Shown here: positions 16,505 through 24,827 of the stretch, in pieces
How the letters are laid out: each line of letters starts with the position of its first letter
Numbering within the stretch: the stretch's first letter is position 1
DNA from: Cytobacillus firmus DS1
GTDB taxonomy: Bacteria > Bacillota > Bacilli > Bacillales > Cytobacillaceae
NCBI RefSeq assembly: GCF_000565285.1
Contig: NZ_APVL01000001.1
Span: 124,001-188,000 of the forward strand
Direction: 5' to 3'
Length of the DNA: 64,000 bases
Notes under the pieces: model-generated
The model's input: the letters and a program-made list of their open reading frames with translations, nothing else
What the model was told of the DNA's origin: nothing
Databases searched by the model: none
Program-made: the position numbers and the translations under genes

Positions 16505-16822
16505 ATGAAACATAAATTATTGCCGTTATCTGAAACCATGCATTATATTTTATTAGCTTTGCGTGAGCCGCTCCATGGCTATGCCGTCATGCAGAAGATA
16601 GAAGAGATAAGTAACGGTACTGTTATTTTAGCAGCTGGTACATTATACGGTGCGATTGAAAACCTGAATAAGCATGGCTGGATTGAACCTGTCGGAGAGT
16701 CAGGCAGGAGAAAAGTTTATATGATTACTGCGGAAGGAAGTCAAATTTTGAAAATCGAACAAAACAGGCTGCAGCATATTTTATCCCTGTACGAAGGAAG
16801 TGAATCGAATGAAGAAACTTAA
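16505..16822 (+). CDS. PadR-family transcriptional regulator
   Basis: A 105-aa winged-helix repressor of PadR type. The pattern HYILLALREPLHGYAVMQKIEEIS, TLYGAIENLNKHGWIEPV and RRKVYMITAEGSQIL follows the family closely; the C-terminal helix for dimerisation is short, as in small (subfamily 2) PadR proteins. It overlaps the following DUF2812 gene by 14 bp. PadR genes are commonly paired with DUF2812 genes, and the regulator most likely controls this operon, possibly through the repeated TTGAACT motifs upstream. Confidence 0.93.
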   Translation: MKHKLLPLSETMHYILLALREPLHGYAVMQKIEEISNGTVILAAGTLYGAIENLNKHGWIEPVGESGRRKVYMITAEGSQILKIEQNRLQHILSLYEGSESNEET

Positions 16823-17378
16823 GATGTTTTTTGATATTGAAAAAGAGGAGCACTGGCTGAACGAGCAATTGCAAAAAGGCTATCGCTGTACAAACATTGG
16901 CGGATTGGGAATATACACTTTCGAAAAAACAGACAAGAAATATGTGATGCGGCTCGATTATCAAGATTATTTATCAAAGAAAAAATTCGAAGATTACAAA
17001 GGGATATATGAAGATTTCGGCTGGGTTTATATAAGTGGGCCATGGCTTGGCGGAATTCGATATTGGCAAAAAGAGGATGATGGTCAAAGTCAAATTTTCT
17101 CGGATCGCCAATCAGAGAGTAATTATTATCGAAGACTGATGGGGTATTCATCTGGTTTGGGGATACTGTTATTGTCTTTTTCGTATATGATTTACAAGGA
17201 TTCAGGCTTATATTTAGCCGAAGGTCTTTGGAGTATGGAGGGTGCAATATTTTGGAAAGCCTTTTTATTTGAAACTCCATTTGTCCTTTTAAGGCTGCTT
17301 CCAGTCTTTATGGCTGTGTTCTTCGGAAGCAGTTTCTGTAAAGCTTATCGTAAGTATTCAATGTTAAAAGAGAAATAG
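16809..17378 (+). CDS. DUF2812 domain membrane protein
   Basis: About 189 aa. The N-terminal half is a soluble DUF2812-like domain (KKLKMFFDIEKEEHWLNEQL, GIYTFEK, YVMRLDYQ, FGWVYISGPW, GIRYWQKE). The second half has two hydrophobic segments (about residues 113-130 and 150-178) and a basic tail. ATG 16809 is used because GAAGGAAG precedes it and it gives a 14-bp overlap with padR, so the two are translationally coupled; GTG 16800 is the alternative. DUF2812 proteins partner PadR repressors; their biochemical role is not known. Confidence 0.85.
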   Translation: MKKLKMFFDIEKEEHWLNEQLQKGYRCTNIGGLGIYTFEKTDKKYVMRLDYQDYLSKKKFEDYKGIYEDFGWVYISGPWLGGIRYWQKEDDGQSQIFSDRQSESNYYRRLMGYSSGLGILLLSFSYMIYKDSGLYLAEGLWSMEGAIFWKAFLFETPFVLLRLLPVFMAVFFGSSFCKAYRKYSMLKEK

Positions 17379-17385
17379 TGCAAGT

Positions 17386-17409
17386 GGGACAGGTCAACTG
17401 TCCCTTTTT
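17386..17409 (+). terminator. Intrinsic terminator after padR-DUF2812
   Basis: Stem GGGACAG/CTGTCCC with a 5-nt loop, followed by TTTTT. Confidence 0.85.
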
Positions 17410-17471
17410 ATGGCTGAACATGAAACTTTCCCGCCTGTAAAATCGTAAACTATTAAAAAGGGGGACTGGTT

Positions 17472-17672
17472 GTGAAAGAAAATAGCGGCAGGTTTGATTT
17501 TTACTCGGCCATTATTATTTCAGTGATAGCCATATTCTTAATGATCAGGAACATGTTAACGGACATAGATTTCTTTTCCGTGACCAATGCTTTGGCTGTT
17601 TTTGCTCTAGTAGTATCCCTCAGGCAGTTGTATACCCTAACCATGTCATCCCGGAAAGGGGAACCATCATGA
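17472..17672 (+). CDS. Small two-helix membrane protein (66 aa), unknown function
   Basis: GTG 17472 follows AAAGGGGGA. The product has two hydrophobic segments (about residues 10-27 and 34-52) separated by a short acidic loop and ends in a polar tail. No family was recognised. It stands alone between two terminators (17386 and 17741). A 13-codon frame at 17669 overlaps its end and is probably not meaningful. Confidence 0.5.
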   Translation: MKENSGRFDFYSAIIISVIAIFLMIRNMLTDIDFFSVTNALAVFALVVSLRQLYTLTMSSRKGEPS

Positions 17673-17740
17673 ATATGATCCTTTTTAGAATGGAAGGCAA
17701 AAATAAATAGCGAATGGTTTAGTGTAAGGCGGGAAGCTGG

Positions 17741-17769
17741 TGTGCAGAATGAATCTGTGCACTTTTTTT
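17741..17769 (+). terminator. Intrinsic terminator
   Basis: Stem TGTGCAGA/TCTGTGCA with a 5-nt loop, then a run of T. Confidence 0.75.
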
Positions 17770-17824
17770 GGTGCTTGTTAACTTAAACCACAGGAGCTGG
17801 AGGAGCTTCGGATCATCCGAGGCC

Positions 17825-18160
17825 AGAGTTCGAACCCGGGTTAACTTCGTACATAGAAAGTAGAAATCCGAGGTGCAGAGTCTGAACCTGGTCCAACTTC
17901 AGACACAAAAAGCAGGAAACCTGCAGCCAGAGTCCGAACCTGGTCCAACTTCTGACACAAAAAGCAGGAAACCTGCAGCCAGAGTCTGAACCTGGTCCAA
18001 CTTCAGACACAAAAAGCAGGAAACCTGCAGCCGGAGTCAGAACCTGGTTCAACTTCTGACACAGAAGGCAGGAAACCTGCAGTCAGAGTCAGAACCTGGT
18101 CCAACTTCGGACACAAAACACAGAAAAACGCGAGTTAGAGTCCGAACCAGTATTAACCAG
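17825..18160. repeat. Tandem array of 52-bp units, each with a 7-bp-stem hairpin (family A)
   Basis: Units begin at 17825, 17877, 17929, 17981, 18033 and 18085, with a partial one at 18137; each is exactly 52 bp. Every full unit has the form GTCNGAA, an 11-nt loop, then TTCNGAC (7-bp stem), and units 17877-18084 also carry GCAGG-aaa-CCTGC. The variable stem position is complementary in three units (T-A twice, A-T once). The unit length is not a multiple of three, so long open frames through it are not genes. No spacers, so not a CRISPR. Confidence 0.85.
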
Positions 18161-18342
18161 GAAAAATCAGGACCCGAATACCACTCATCTGCGCAAAAAC
18201 ATCAAACACCACAAAAAAACCTGCTGTTAAGAAATTTGTAATAACTATATAATGTTTTGGTTAGAATCTTTGTTTATACTTCTTTCAAGACTATCAAGCT
18301 GGGTTCAACCCGGCTATTATGATACAAAACCGGGGTGACTGG

Positions 18343-19434
18343 ATGTCCATAAAAAAACGATTGATTTTATCGAATATAGGGATGGTGCTGCTCCCTGCTG
18401 TTTTATTTTTACTGCTTGAGATGGTCATTGGGTATGTATTGTTTTATCCTGTGAAAGGTTCGGTGGATCAGGAGGATCTCGAATTTTTCCGGTCGATTCG
18501 GATTTATCTGCTGGTCGGAGTGCTGGTTTTGACCAATGGTATCCTGACTTTCCTTGTTTCGAAAAGCATTATTGCTCCTCTCCTCCGGCTGAAGCAATCG
18601 GCAAATGATATCAGCAGAGGAAATCTGGATACAAAAATAGAGGTTTCCGGGAAAAAGGATGAGCTGAACGAACTGGCCATGGCGTTTGAAAGCATGAGAA
18701 GCCGATTGAAGGAGGCGGATGCCATGCAAAAGCAATATGAAGAAAATCAGAAGGAATTGATTGCGAGCATTTCCCATGATTTGAAAACTCCTTTAACCAG
18801 CATTAAGGGCTATATCCGGGGCCTGTCAGATGGTGTGGCGAATACGCCGGAAAAGATGGAACGGTATTTGGGCACGATTGAAAAAAAGGCGGATGATATG
18901 GAAGCTTTGATCTCAGAGCTTTTATTGTATTCCAAGCTTGATTTGCCGAATGTTCCTTATGATTTGAGGGAGCTGGATTTAGCGTCCTACTTTGATGATT
19001 ACCTAGAGGAGCTTCGGTTTAATCTGGCAGAACAGCCTGTCAGCCTCCGTCTTGAGTGCGAGCCGAATCAATCGTATCGCGTGCAGGCTGACAGGGATAA
19101 ATTGAATCGCGTTGTTGGCAATATTGTGCAGAACAGTTTGAAATACATGAAGGAAGGCAAGAAAGAATTAGTCGTCAGGCTGTCGTCAAAAGCGGAGGAC
19201 GTCACAGTTGAAATTCAGGACAATGGTGCTGGCGTCTCACACGACGAGCTGCCTCATTTATTTGACCGCTTTTACCGTACGGATGTCTCCCGGAATTCTG
19301 CTACAGGCGGCAGCGGGCTGGGTCTGGCCATTGTAAAAAAGATCATCGAAGGCCACGGGGGGACCGTTTGGGCAAGTGGCGGAGCCCAACAGGGACTTAG
19401 TATATTTTTTAGGTTAAAAAAGGGGGGAAGATGA
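18343..19434 (+). CDS. Sensor histidine kinase (HAMP-HisKA-HATPase)
   Basis: About 363 aa. Two membrane segments (about residues 8-32 and 57-77) flank a very short outside loop of about 25 residues, followed by a HAMP domain, HisKA with the phospho-acceptor in SHDLKTPLTSI (about 145) and an HATPase domain with NIVQNSLKYM (N box), DNGAGV (G1) and GGSGLGLAIVKKI (G2). ATG 18343 follows GGGGTGA. The tiny extracytoplasmic loop suggests it senses signals at or within the membrane. It is followed directly by its response regulator. Confidence 0.92.
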   Translation: MSIKKRLILSNIGMVLLPAVLFLLLEMVIGYVLFYPVKGSVDQEDLEFFRSIRIYLLVGVLVLTNGILTFLVSKSIIAPLLRLKQSANDISRGNLDTKIEVSGKKDELNELAMAFESMRSRLKEADAMQKQYEENQKELIASISHDLKTPLTSIKGYIRGLSDGVANTPEKMERYLGTIEKKADDMEALISELLLYSKLDLPNVPYDLRELDLASYFDDYLEELRFNLAEQPVSLRLECEPNQSYRVQADRDKLNRVVGNIVQNSLKYMKEGKKELVVRLSSKAEDVTVEIQDNGAGVSHDELPHLFDRFYRTDVSRNSATGGSGLGLAIVKKIIEGHGGTVWASGGAQQGLSIFFRLKKGGR

Positions 19435-20124
19435 TTGGAAAAAATCTTAATCATAGAAGATGAGCTAAGTATTGCTGAGCTGGAACGGGATTACCTGGAA
19501 TTGAATCATTATGACGCAGATATTGCGGCGACGGGTCAGGAAGGCTTGGAGCGCATAAAGGAAAACGCCTATCGGCTGGTGCTGTTGGACCTGATGCTGC
19601 CGGATATGGACGGCTATGAAGTCTGCAGGAAAATCAGGGAAATCTCGGAAATTCCCATTATTATGGTGACCGCAAAAAATGAGGATATTGATATGATCCG
19701 GGGATTGGGCCGCGGAGCGGATGATTATATTGCCAAACCTTTTAATCCCAATCAATTGATCGCCAGGGTGAAGGCGCATATAGCCAGGTATGACAGGCTG
19801 ACTTCCAGCGGTCCTTTCAAGGATGAAGACATCAGGATTGGGGATTTGCTGATTCAGCCGGGCACACGGAAAGTATTTGCAGGCAATCAAGAAAAAATCC
19901 TTACAGCCAAGGAGTTCGATCTGCTGCTGTTTATGGCTTCCTCCCCGAATCAGGTCTTCAGCAAAGAGCATCTGCTCGAGCAGGTATGGGGATTTGATTT
20001 CTATGGGGATATCACAACCGTGACAGTTCATATCAGAAGGCTGAGGGAGAAAATTGAAAAAGACCCATCTGAGCCGGATTATATTGAAACGGTTTGGGGT
20101 GTGGGCTATCGATTTAAACGGTAA
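19435..20124 (+). CDS. OmpR-family response regulator
   Basis: A 229-aa regulator. The receiver domain has the acidic pair in IIEDE, phospho-acceptor Asp in LLDLMLPDMDG (about residue 53), the Thr in MVTAK and the Lys in AKPFNP. A winged-helix DNA-binding domain follows (FDLLLFMASSPNQVFSKEHL, TVTVHIRRLREKIEKDP). TTG 19435 is used directly after the kinase stop, with AGGGGGGAAG upstream. It is the partner of the kinase before it; the membrane protein genes at 20258 are likely candidates for regulation since they follow immediately. Confidence 0.95.
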   Translation: MEKILIIEDELSIAELERDYLELNHYDADIAATGQEGLERIKENAYRLVLLDLMLPDMDGYEVCRKIREISEIPIIMVTAKNEDIDMIRGLGRGADDYIAKPFNPNQLIARVKAHIARYDRLTSSGPFKDEDIRIGDLLIQPGTRKVFAGNQEKILTAKEFDLLLFMASSPNQVFSKEHLLEQVWGFDFYGDITTVTVHIRRLREKIEKDPSEPDYIETVWGVGYRFKR

Positions 20125-20157
20125 GAGCGTATAGATTTCTATGCGTTCTTTTTTTAT
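20125..20157 (+). terminator. Intrinsic terminator after the two-component genes
   Basis: Stem GAGCGTATAG/CTATGCGTTC, followed by a T run. Confidence 0.8.
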
Positions 20158-20257
20158 TTCCGGATTTAATATTTCTGTAAGAATTTGATAAGAGTGCTGT
20201 TAGAACCTCTGCTTAGAATGGGTTTTGTAATCGAAATAGGAGAGGGGACAAAAGGAA

Positions 20258-20872
20258 ATGCCAAAAAGAACATTGGCTGAAAATAGTTATATAGGATTGG
20301 GCTTGGTCTATCTGGTCTGCCTGCTGATTCAGTTTTTGCTGGCGGGGATGTCGATCTTTGGTGATCCGTCCAAGTGGGCCGCCCATAAGATGTTTGTGCA
20401 TTTGTTTGGATATGCCATTCCGGTCCTGATGGTGTTCAGTGCGCTGGCAGGGGGCTTTTTCAAGCAGATCTATAAGGAACTGATGATAATTTTCCTGCTG
20501 CTGTTTGCCATGTATTTCACTGCCAATATGGGCTGGAAAATCAGCTGGCTTGGAGCGTTTCACCCGGTTGCGGGAGTACTGTTACTTGGGGCAGGCACGG
20601 CTGCAATACGGAAGGGTTTGAAGGGGCCGCAGGAGTCTGTTCGCTCCATGGAAAAAAACAGAGGGCTGCTGGTTTGGGTATTGGCTGGTGCAGCCGGCGG
20701 ATTAACAGCAGGTGTTATTTTATCTAATCTGATTGGAATCATTAGTTTCTATGTATTCGATCAGCCAGCGGGGATAAAATTTCTGCCGTTTTATCTGGCT
20801 GCCTTATCCGCGGTGATTGTACCTGCCTGGCAGTATAAGAAGAAACAAAAGATGAAGGAGGAAAAGCAATGA
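20258..20872 (+). CDS. DUF6220-like integral membrane protein
   Basis: A 204-aa protein with about six hydrophobic segments. The first part (YIGLGLVYLVCLLIQFLLAG, then AAHKMFVHLFGYAIPVLM) resembles small membrane proteins of the DUF6220 type, with conserved His residues in HKMFVH that could lie in the membrane. It is followed, with a 4-bp overlap (ATGA), by another membrane protein gene. The pair lies immediately downstream of a two-component system and may be its target. Function unknown; the family call is tentative. Confidence 0.65.
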   Translation: MPKRTLAENSYIGLGLVYLVCLLIQFLLAGMSIFGDPSKWAAHKMFVHLFGYAIPVLMVFSALAGGFFKQIYKELMIIFLLLFAMYFTANMGWKISWLGAFHPVAGVLLLGAGTAAIRKGLKGPQESVRSMEKNRGLLVWVLAGAAGGLTAGVILSNLIGIISFYVFDQPAGIKFLPFYLAALSAVIVPAWQYKKKQKMKEEKQ

Positions 20873-21369
20873 AGCAAAAACTGACGTATTTCTTTATGGT
20901 TTCATATTTATGGATCACCTTTATTATGCTGGGGGCTTTTGTATTGGAGGTATTCATGGTATATCCGAATATTTTTCATAACGTGCCGGAATCGTTTGAG
21001 GTTTCGATGGATTTTATGGAGGTTGCAAGTCCCCATACGTTTTTCCCGCCGCTTGGGTTAGCGAGCTGGATCACCGGGGCTGGGGCGCTGATTCTGGTGT
21101 GGAAAATAAAATCTGCCCGACGCTGGGTTTTGGGAAGTATTCTTGTCATGATTCTCTTAGGGCTCATCTCCATGGTATTTGAATGGCCGAGAAATGAAAT
21201 TATGTTTATTGAGGGGCAGAGTGTTCATTCAGTTGAATTTCTGAAACAAACCGCAAGGGAGTTTCTGATGATCAATTGGATCAGAGTAGCGTGCAATACG
21301 ATTGGCGCTGTCATGGTGTTTGTGGGATTTTTAAAGTTTTATAAGAAGCAATTGCATGAAAGAGCGTAG
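20869..21369 (+). CDS. Integral membrane protein, DUF1772-like
   Basis: A 166-aa protein with four hydrophobic segments (about residues 9-30, 63-79, 87-103 and 138-156). The overall plan (NIFHNVPESFE after helix 1, LASWITGAG, and RVACNTIGAV near the end) is like anthrone-oxygenase/DUF1772-type membrane proteins, but no catalytic motif can be pointed to. It is translationally coupled to the preceding membrane protein gene (ATGA overlap), so the two products probably work together. A bidirectional hairpin follows at 21381. Confidence 0.6.
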   Translation: MKQKLTYFFMVSYLWITFIMLGAFVLEVFMVYPNIFHNVPESFEVSMDFMEVASPHTFFPPLGLASWITGAGALILVWKIKSARRWVLGSILVMILLGLISMVFEWPRNEIMFIEGQSVHSVEFLKQTAREFLMINWIRVACNTIGAVMVFVGFLKFYKKQLHERA

Positions 21370-21380
21370 GGAAATGGAAA

Positions 21381-21406
21381 GGGACAGGCGGGCCTGTCCC
21401 TTTTTT
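21381..21406. terminator. Bidirectional intrinsic terminator
   Basis: Stem GGGACAGG/CCTGTCCC with T runs on both sides, serving the membrane protein genes (plus strand) and the M6 protease gene (minus strand). Confidence 0.85.
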
Positions 21407-21412
21407 AATCGT

Positions 21413-23380
21413 TTATTTCCCCGCACCCGGGCCAACACGGCGTGTAACTGTATCCGTTTTGGCAGGATCGGTTTCGGAGGTGCTTGTAAATGTAAGGCTT
21501 GTCGGTACAGGCTTGGTTTTTGGAATTTTTACGTAAACTGGAACTTCCACTGTTTCACCGGCTTGCACTTCAATCACATTATGTTCCAGCATGAGCTCCC
21601 AGCCGGCTTCCGTCTTGGCATTAAGGCGGATAAGATCCGCAGCATTGCCCGTATTGGTTACCTTGAAGGAATAGGCTGCCACCTTGCCGGGAGCGGCAAA
21701 TTGAACTTTGCTGTTTTCAGCTGAGACTCCTCTTGCGGCAGGGCCGGATTCATCCATATGGCGGACGGCAACGCGATAGGAAAGTGCTCCTTCATTATCC
21801 GCCTTTTTATTTAGAATGTAGAAGTGAAGACGGTTATGCTCGTCCTTATATTCGCTGACAACGCCCTCTGCTGTGCCTGCCTTGAAGAGGGAATCGGAAA
21901 GCTGTCTGTAATCTCCTTTGGAATACATAGCTTCTGTTCCGTCAGGACGTTTAAAGTCCACCTTGTTAATATCTTCTGCATGTGAGTCGATGACCCAGAT
22001 GTTTGGTGCTGCTTCCGTATTTTTGGTTTTGGCAAGTAGAACTCCGGAGTCTGGAGTGAAGGAGTCGAATCCTACTCGGTCCACTACTTCCACCGTATAG
22101 TTGTTATACCATTTTTCCCCGCGCTGCATGTCAGCACGCCAGTCGTCCTCCAGTGAATTTTTTGGCGTCAGATCTTCCATGCTGATGTTAATGCCGTGAA
22201 GGGCATTGCGGCCAAACTCTTCACCGGCCGGTACCGCACGTGCCAGGATATCAGTAAATACAGGTCCGGATTCAGCCAATTCCTCCCTGCTGATGTTCAA
22301 ATACTGGTCTTCCGATAAGAAGCCTTGCTTGATTTTGTTTCGGAGCATGTGATGCGCCGGCGCTGATCCGCCCAGAGTAGGGAGCACCATCCAGCGTGTA
22401 TGAGGCCCTGCAGGCCCATTAAAGCTTCCCCGGCTCATTAATTCCCAAGGTCCGGAATAGGAGCGGGAAACAGGCTTTCCATATGGATTGTTGTAGTTAT
22501 CCCCCAAATTCATAATATGGCCAAATTCATGAGCGAACGTTCCCATTCCATCGTTTTCACCCTGGATCGAAACACCCCGGCTTGCACTGGACCAGATGCT
22601 TTTCGCAGCAAGCCACGAAGTCCAAGGCACATAGCGGGTATTGGCGGAATTCGTGAACCCTTCAAAAGGCGGGCCAAATTCCTTCGCCACATCTTCTGCT
22701 GTCTGGAACATCATTTCCCCAAACTCCTGCCAGACACCTGACTCATCATATCCGGCATGCAGGATGAAGGTGAAGTCGTAATTTTTTCCTGATGCTGCGA
22801 TATCCGCTTGCGCCTTTTCCATTGCTTCAGATCTTAAATTTTTTGCCTGATACTCTCCCGGCATATTGGATTGCTGCCCAAATTCGTTCAGTCCGTACTG
22901 GAATTCATTGTGGTCCATACGATAGGTTCCGAATGAATCCAGTTCAACAGCCCATTTGCCATACGAATTTTCTCTCCAATATTCATTGATTGTCCGATGA
23001 TTATTCAGCGGCTGCGGCTTGTTCAGGAAATCCACCCAGAACTGGCCGATTTCATCGCGCGGGATATTGCCGATGCCAATAGGGTTGCCTGCGACTTCAG
23101 ATCCTTCCGGCTGGCTTAAAATAAACTCCCGGTCAGGAAAATCGACAATGACAAGCGCTCCCCGCAATACTCTTTCAGGCTCAATATCAGCCGTGCGCCA
23201 GTCAATTCCCGGCACGGGCCGGTAATCTTCCCAGGTCATATCCTCAGGAAGCTCCCAGGACTGCACATCTGCGGGTTCCGGGAAATCTTCAAGACCCGGT
23301 TTTTCTGCATAAGCCGCTGAAGAAATGGTCATTAAAAGAAATGCAGCAAATAATATAAAAGATTTTTTCAATTGCCTCAA
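21413..23380 (-). CDS. Secreted M6-family (immune inhibitor A-like) metalloprotease
   Basis: A 655-aa exported protein. Signal peptide about residues 1-25 (ending SSAAYA), then a catalytic domain with the zinc motif FAHEFGHIMNLGDNY (HExxH, about residue 285) of the M6 family. The N-terminal part (INEYWRENSYGKWAVELDSFG) is the usual M6 pre-motif. The last 100 residues form a beta-sandwich domain (AYSFKVTNTGNAADLIRL) of the NEW3/CARDB kind. The start is a TTG at 23380 after GAGGGGGG. It is convergent with the membrane protein genes and shares their terminator. The substrate is unknown; relatives degrade host or environmental proteins. Confidence 0.9.
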   Translation of the reverse strand: MRQLKKSFILFAAFLLMTISSAAYAEKPGLEDFPEPADVQSWELPEDMTWEDYRPVPGIDWRTADIEPERVLRGALVIVDFPDREFILSQPEGSEVAGNPIGIGNIPRDEIGQFWVDFLNKPQPLNNHRTINEYWRENSYGKWAVELDSFGTYRMDHNEFQYGLNEFGQQSNMPGEYQAKNLRSEAMEKAQADIAASGKNYDFTFILHAGYDESGVWQEFGEMMFQTAEDVAKEFGPPFEGFTNSANTRYVPWTSWLAAKSIWSSASRGVSIQGENDGMGTFAHEFGHIMNLGDNYNNPYGKPVSRSYSGPWELMSRGSFNGPAGPHTRWMVLPTLGGSAPAHHMLRNKIKQGFLSEDQYLNISREELAESGPVFTDILARAVPAGEEFGRNALHGINISMEDLTPKNSLEDDWRADMQRGEKWYNNYTVEVVDRVGFDSFTPDSGVLLAKTKNTEAAPNIWVIDSHAEDINKVDFKRPDGTEAMYSKGDYRQLSDSLFKAGTAEGVVSEYKDEHNRLHFYILNKKADNEGALSYRVAVRHMDESGPAARGVSAENSKVQFAAPGKVAAYSFKVTNTGNAADLIRLNAKTEAGWELMLEHNVIEVQAGETVEVPVYVKIPKTKPVPTSLTFTSTSETDPAKTDTVTRRVGPGAGK

Positions 23381-23749
23381 CTTATTTCGCCCCCCTCAAT
23401 TCTAGTATTCTGGTAAATTATACAATTTTGTTTCGGTGATAAAAATATAAAATATTTAAAATATTCAAAATGATAGAGAAGACCTAAGACTGGATGCCTG
23501 AATTAAACTAAAATCAGAGGGCATTGGTAGTATTTTCGAAGCGGGAGGGACATCAAAGTTAAGGCTGCCGAAAAAGGGCAGCCATTCTTTATTTGTTCAT
23601 TAAATATTCGAAATTAATCGTAAAAAATAAATTTACCCTGTCCTTTTGGGGTCGAAAAACATATTTATATATATGAAAGGGTTGCAATTCTCGAATCTGT
23701 CAAACCGAATTTAGCAGAATTCGAGCATAAAAATAGTGGAGGGATTTAT
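23381..23749. other. Intergenic region between the M6 protease and the phage replication module
   Basis: A stem-loop GGCTGCC/GGGCAGCC at 23563-23583 is followed by attctttatttg, a weak terminator-like hairpin. The rest is AT-rich and presumably holds divergent promoters. No integrase, att site or gene was recognised. Confidence 0.45.
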
Positions 23750-24493
23750 ATGAGTTCACTTTTGGTAAATGAAAGGCCAATGTTAATTCTTCCGTCATTG
23801 GCGGAAAAGGTGGGACTGAATGAGGCGGTGCTCATTCAGCAGATTCATTATTGGCTTGTGAAGAGCAGGCATATAAAAGAAGGGCGCAAATGGATTTACA
23901 ATACATATAAAGATTGGAAGAAGCAGATGCCATTTTGGTCCCATGCGACGATCGGACGGACCATTCGCTCCCTTGAGGAAATGGGGTTCTTGATCTCTGC
24001 GAATTTTAATTCCAGTAAAATGGATAAGACCAAATGGTACACGATTGATTATAAAAAAATAGCAGAATTGGAAGCATCACTTGGCATAGAACATCGAGTA
24101 TCTAAGGTTGAGGAAATGAATATAACAGATTGCGATCCCGAGGATGACAATGTGCAGCAACCAATACCAGAGACTACTACAGAGACTACAACAAAGAAAA
24201 AAGATATCCCTTATGCTGCGGTTATCCAATACTTGAACAGCCAAACCCAGTCAGAATACCGGACAGGCTCGAAGAAAACGAAGAATTTGATCCGGGCACG
24301 TTGGCTGGAGGGATTCAGTCTCGATGATTTTAAAAAGGTGATCGATCTGAAGGCGGAGGAATGGCTGCATGATCCCTATTGGAGGAAGTTCCTGAGGCCG
24401 GAGACACTGTTTGGTACCCGATTTGAATCGTACCTGAATCAAAAGCCGCTTGGCAAGCAGCTGCGGGAGGAGGATTTTAACCTTGATGACTAA
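23750..24493 (+). CDS. Phage-type replication initiator (SPP1 gp38-like, DnaD-like)
   Basis: A 247-aa protein. The N-terminal half is a winged-helix region (KVGLNEAVLIQQIHYWL, WSHATIGRTIRSLEEMGFL) as in phage replication initiators. A Thr-rich linker (ETTTETTTKKK, about 142-152) is followed by a conserved phage C-terminal domain (VIQYLNSQTQSEYRTGSKKT, ARWLEGFSLDDFKKVIDLKA, LRPETLFGTRFESYLNQ). It is the first of three genes ordered as in phage SPP1 (origin-binding gp38, loader/inhibitor gp39, helicase gp40). The short repeat agagactac in the linker could be part of an origin, which in SPP1 lies in this gene. GTGGAGGG precedes ATG 23750. Confidence 0.85.
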   Translation: MSSLLVNERPMLILPSLAEKVGLNEAVLIQQIHYWLVKSRHIKEGRKWIYNTYKDWKKQMPFWSHATIGRTIRSLEEMGFLISANFNSSKMDKTKWYTIDYKKIAELEASLGIEHRVSKVEEMNITDCDPEDDNVQQPIPETTTETTTKKKDIPYAAVIQYLNSQTQSEYRTGSKKTKNLIRARWLEGFSLDDFKKVIDLKAEEWLHDPYWRKFLRPETLFGTRFESYLNQKPLGKQLREEDFNLDD

Positions 24494-24827
24494 ACGGGAG
24501 ACATATACGCTGCTGTCGCTGATTGCCGTTTATTACGAGCAGTTTGAGGTGAATCAGCAGAAAATTGATTACTGGCACGAGGTGCTGCAGCCTTATGAGG
24601 TTGAAGACCTGCGGCTGAATTTGTATCGGCATGTGGAGGTGTCACCTTATCCGCCGAAGATTTCGGATTTGGTACGGAAATCTGCAGCTGTTTCCAGAGC
24701 GATTCCGGATTGCCGGGAAACGGCGTATATTGTGCCGAAATCCTGGAAGCCGGCAAGGGAGGAAGTGGTTCAGGCTGAGCTGGCGAAAATGCGGGAGATT
24801 CTCGGGATCGCTAGGGGTGAAGCCTGA
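24486..24827 (+). CDS. G39P-like helicase loader/inhibitor
   Basis: A 113-aa protein starting at ATG 24486, overlapping the preceding stop by 8 bp. The N-terminal part (ETYTLLSLIAVYYEQFEVNQ, KIDYWHEVL, LRLNLYRHVEVSPYPPKISDL) matches the G39P helicase-inhibitor/loader family of SPP1-like phages, which bind the replicative helicase and the origin protein. Size fits (G39P is about 126 aa). Its end overlaps the helicase start (TGATG), so the three genes are tightly coupled. In the absence of an intact helicase it may have no function. Confidence 0.8.
   Translation: MTKRETYTLLSLIAVYYEQFEVNQQKIDYWHEVLQPYEVEDLRLNLYRHVEVSPYPPKISDLVRKSAAVSRAIPDCRETAYIVPKSWKPAREEVVQAELAKMREILGIARGEA

Noticed and set aside
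17813..18052. Minus-strand open frame of about 79 codons across the 52-bp array
   Set aside because: The unit length is not a multiple of three, so the frame changes between units; there is no ribosome binding site. It is a by-product of the repeats.
17825..18160. CRISPR array
   Set aside because: Units are contiguous 52-bp copies with no unique spacers, and no cas genes are in the window.
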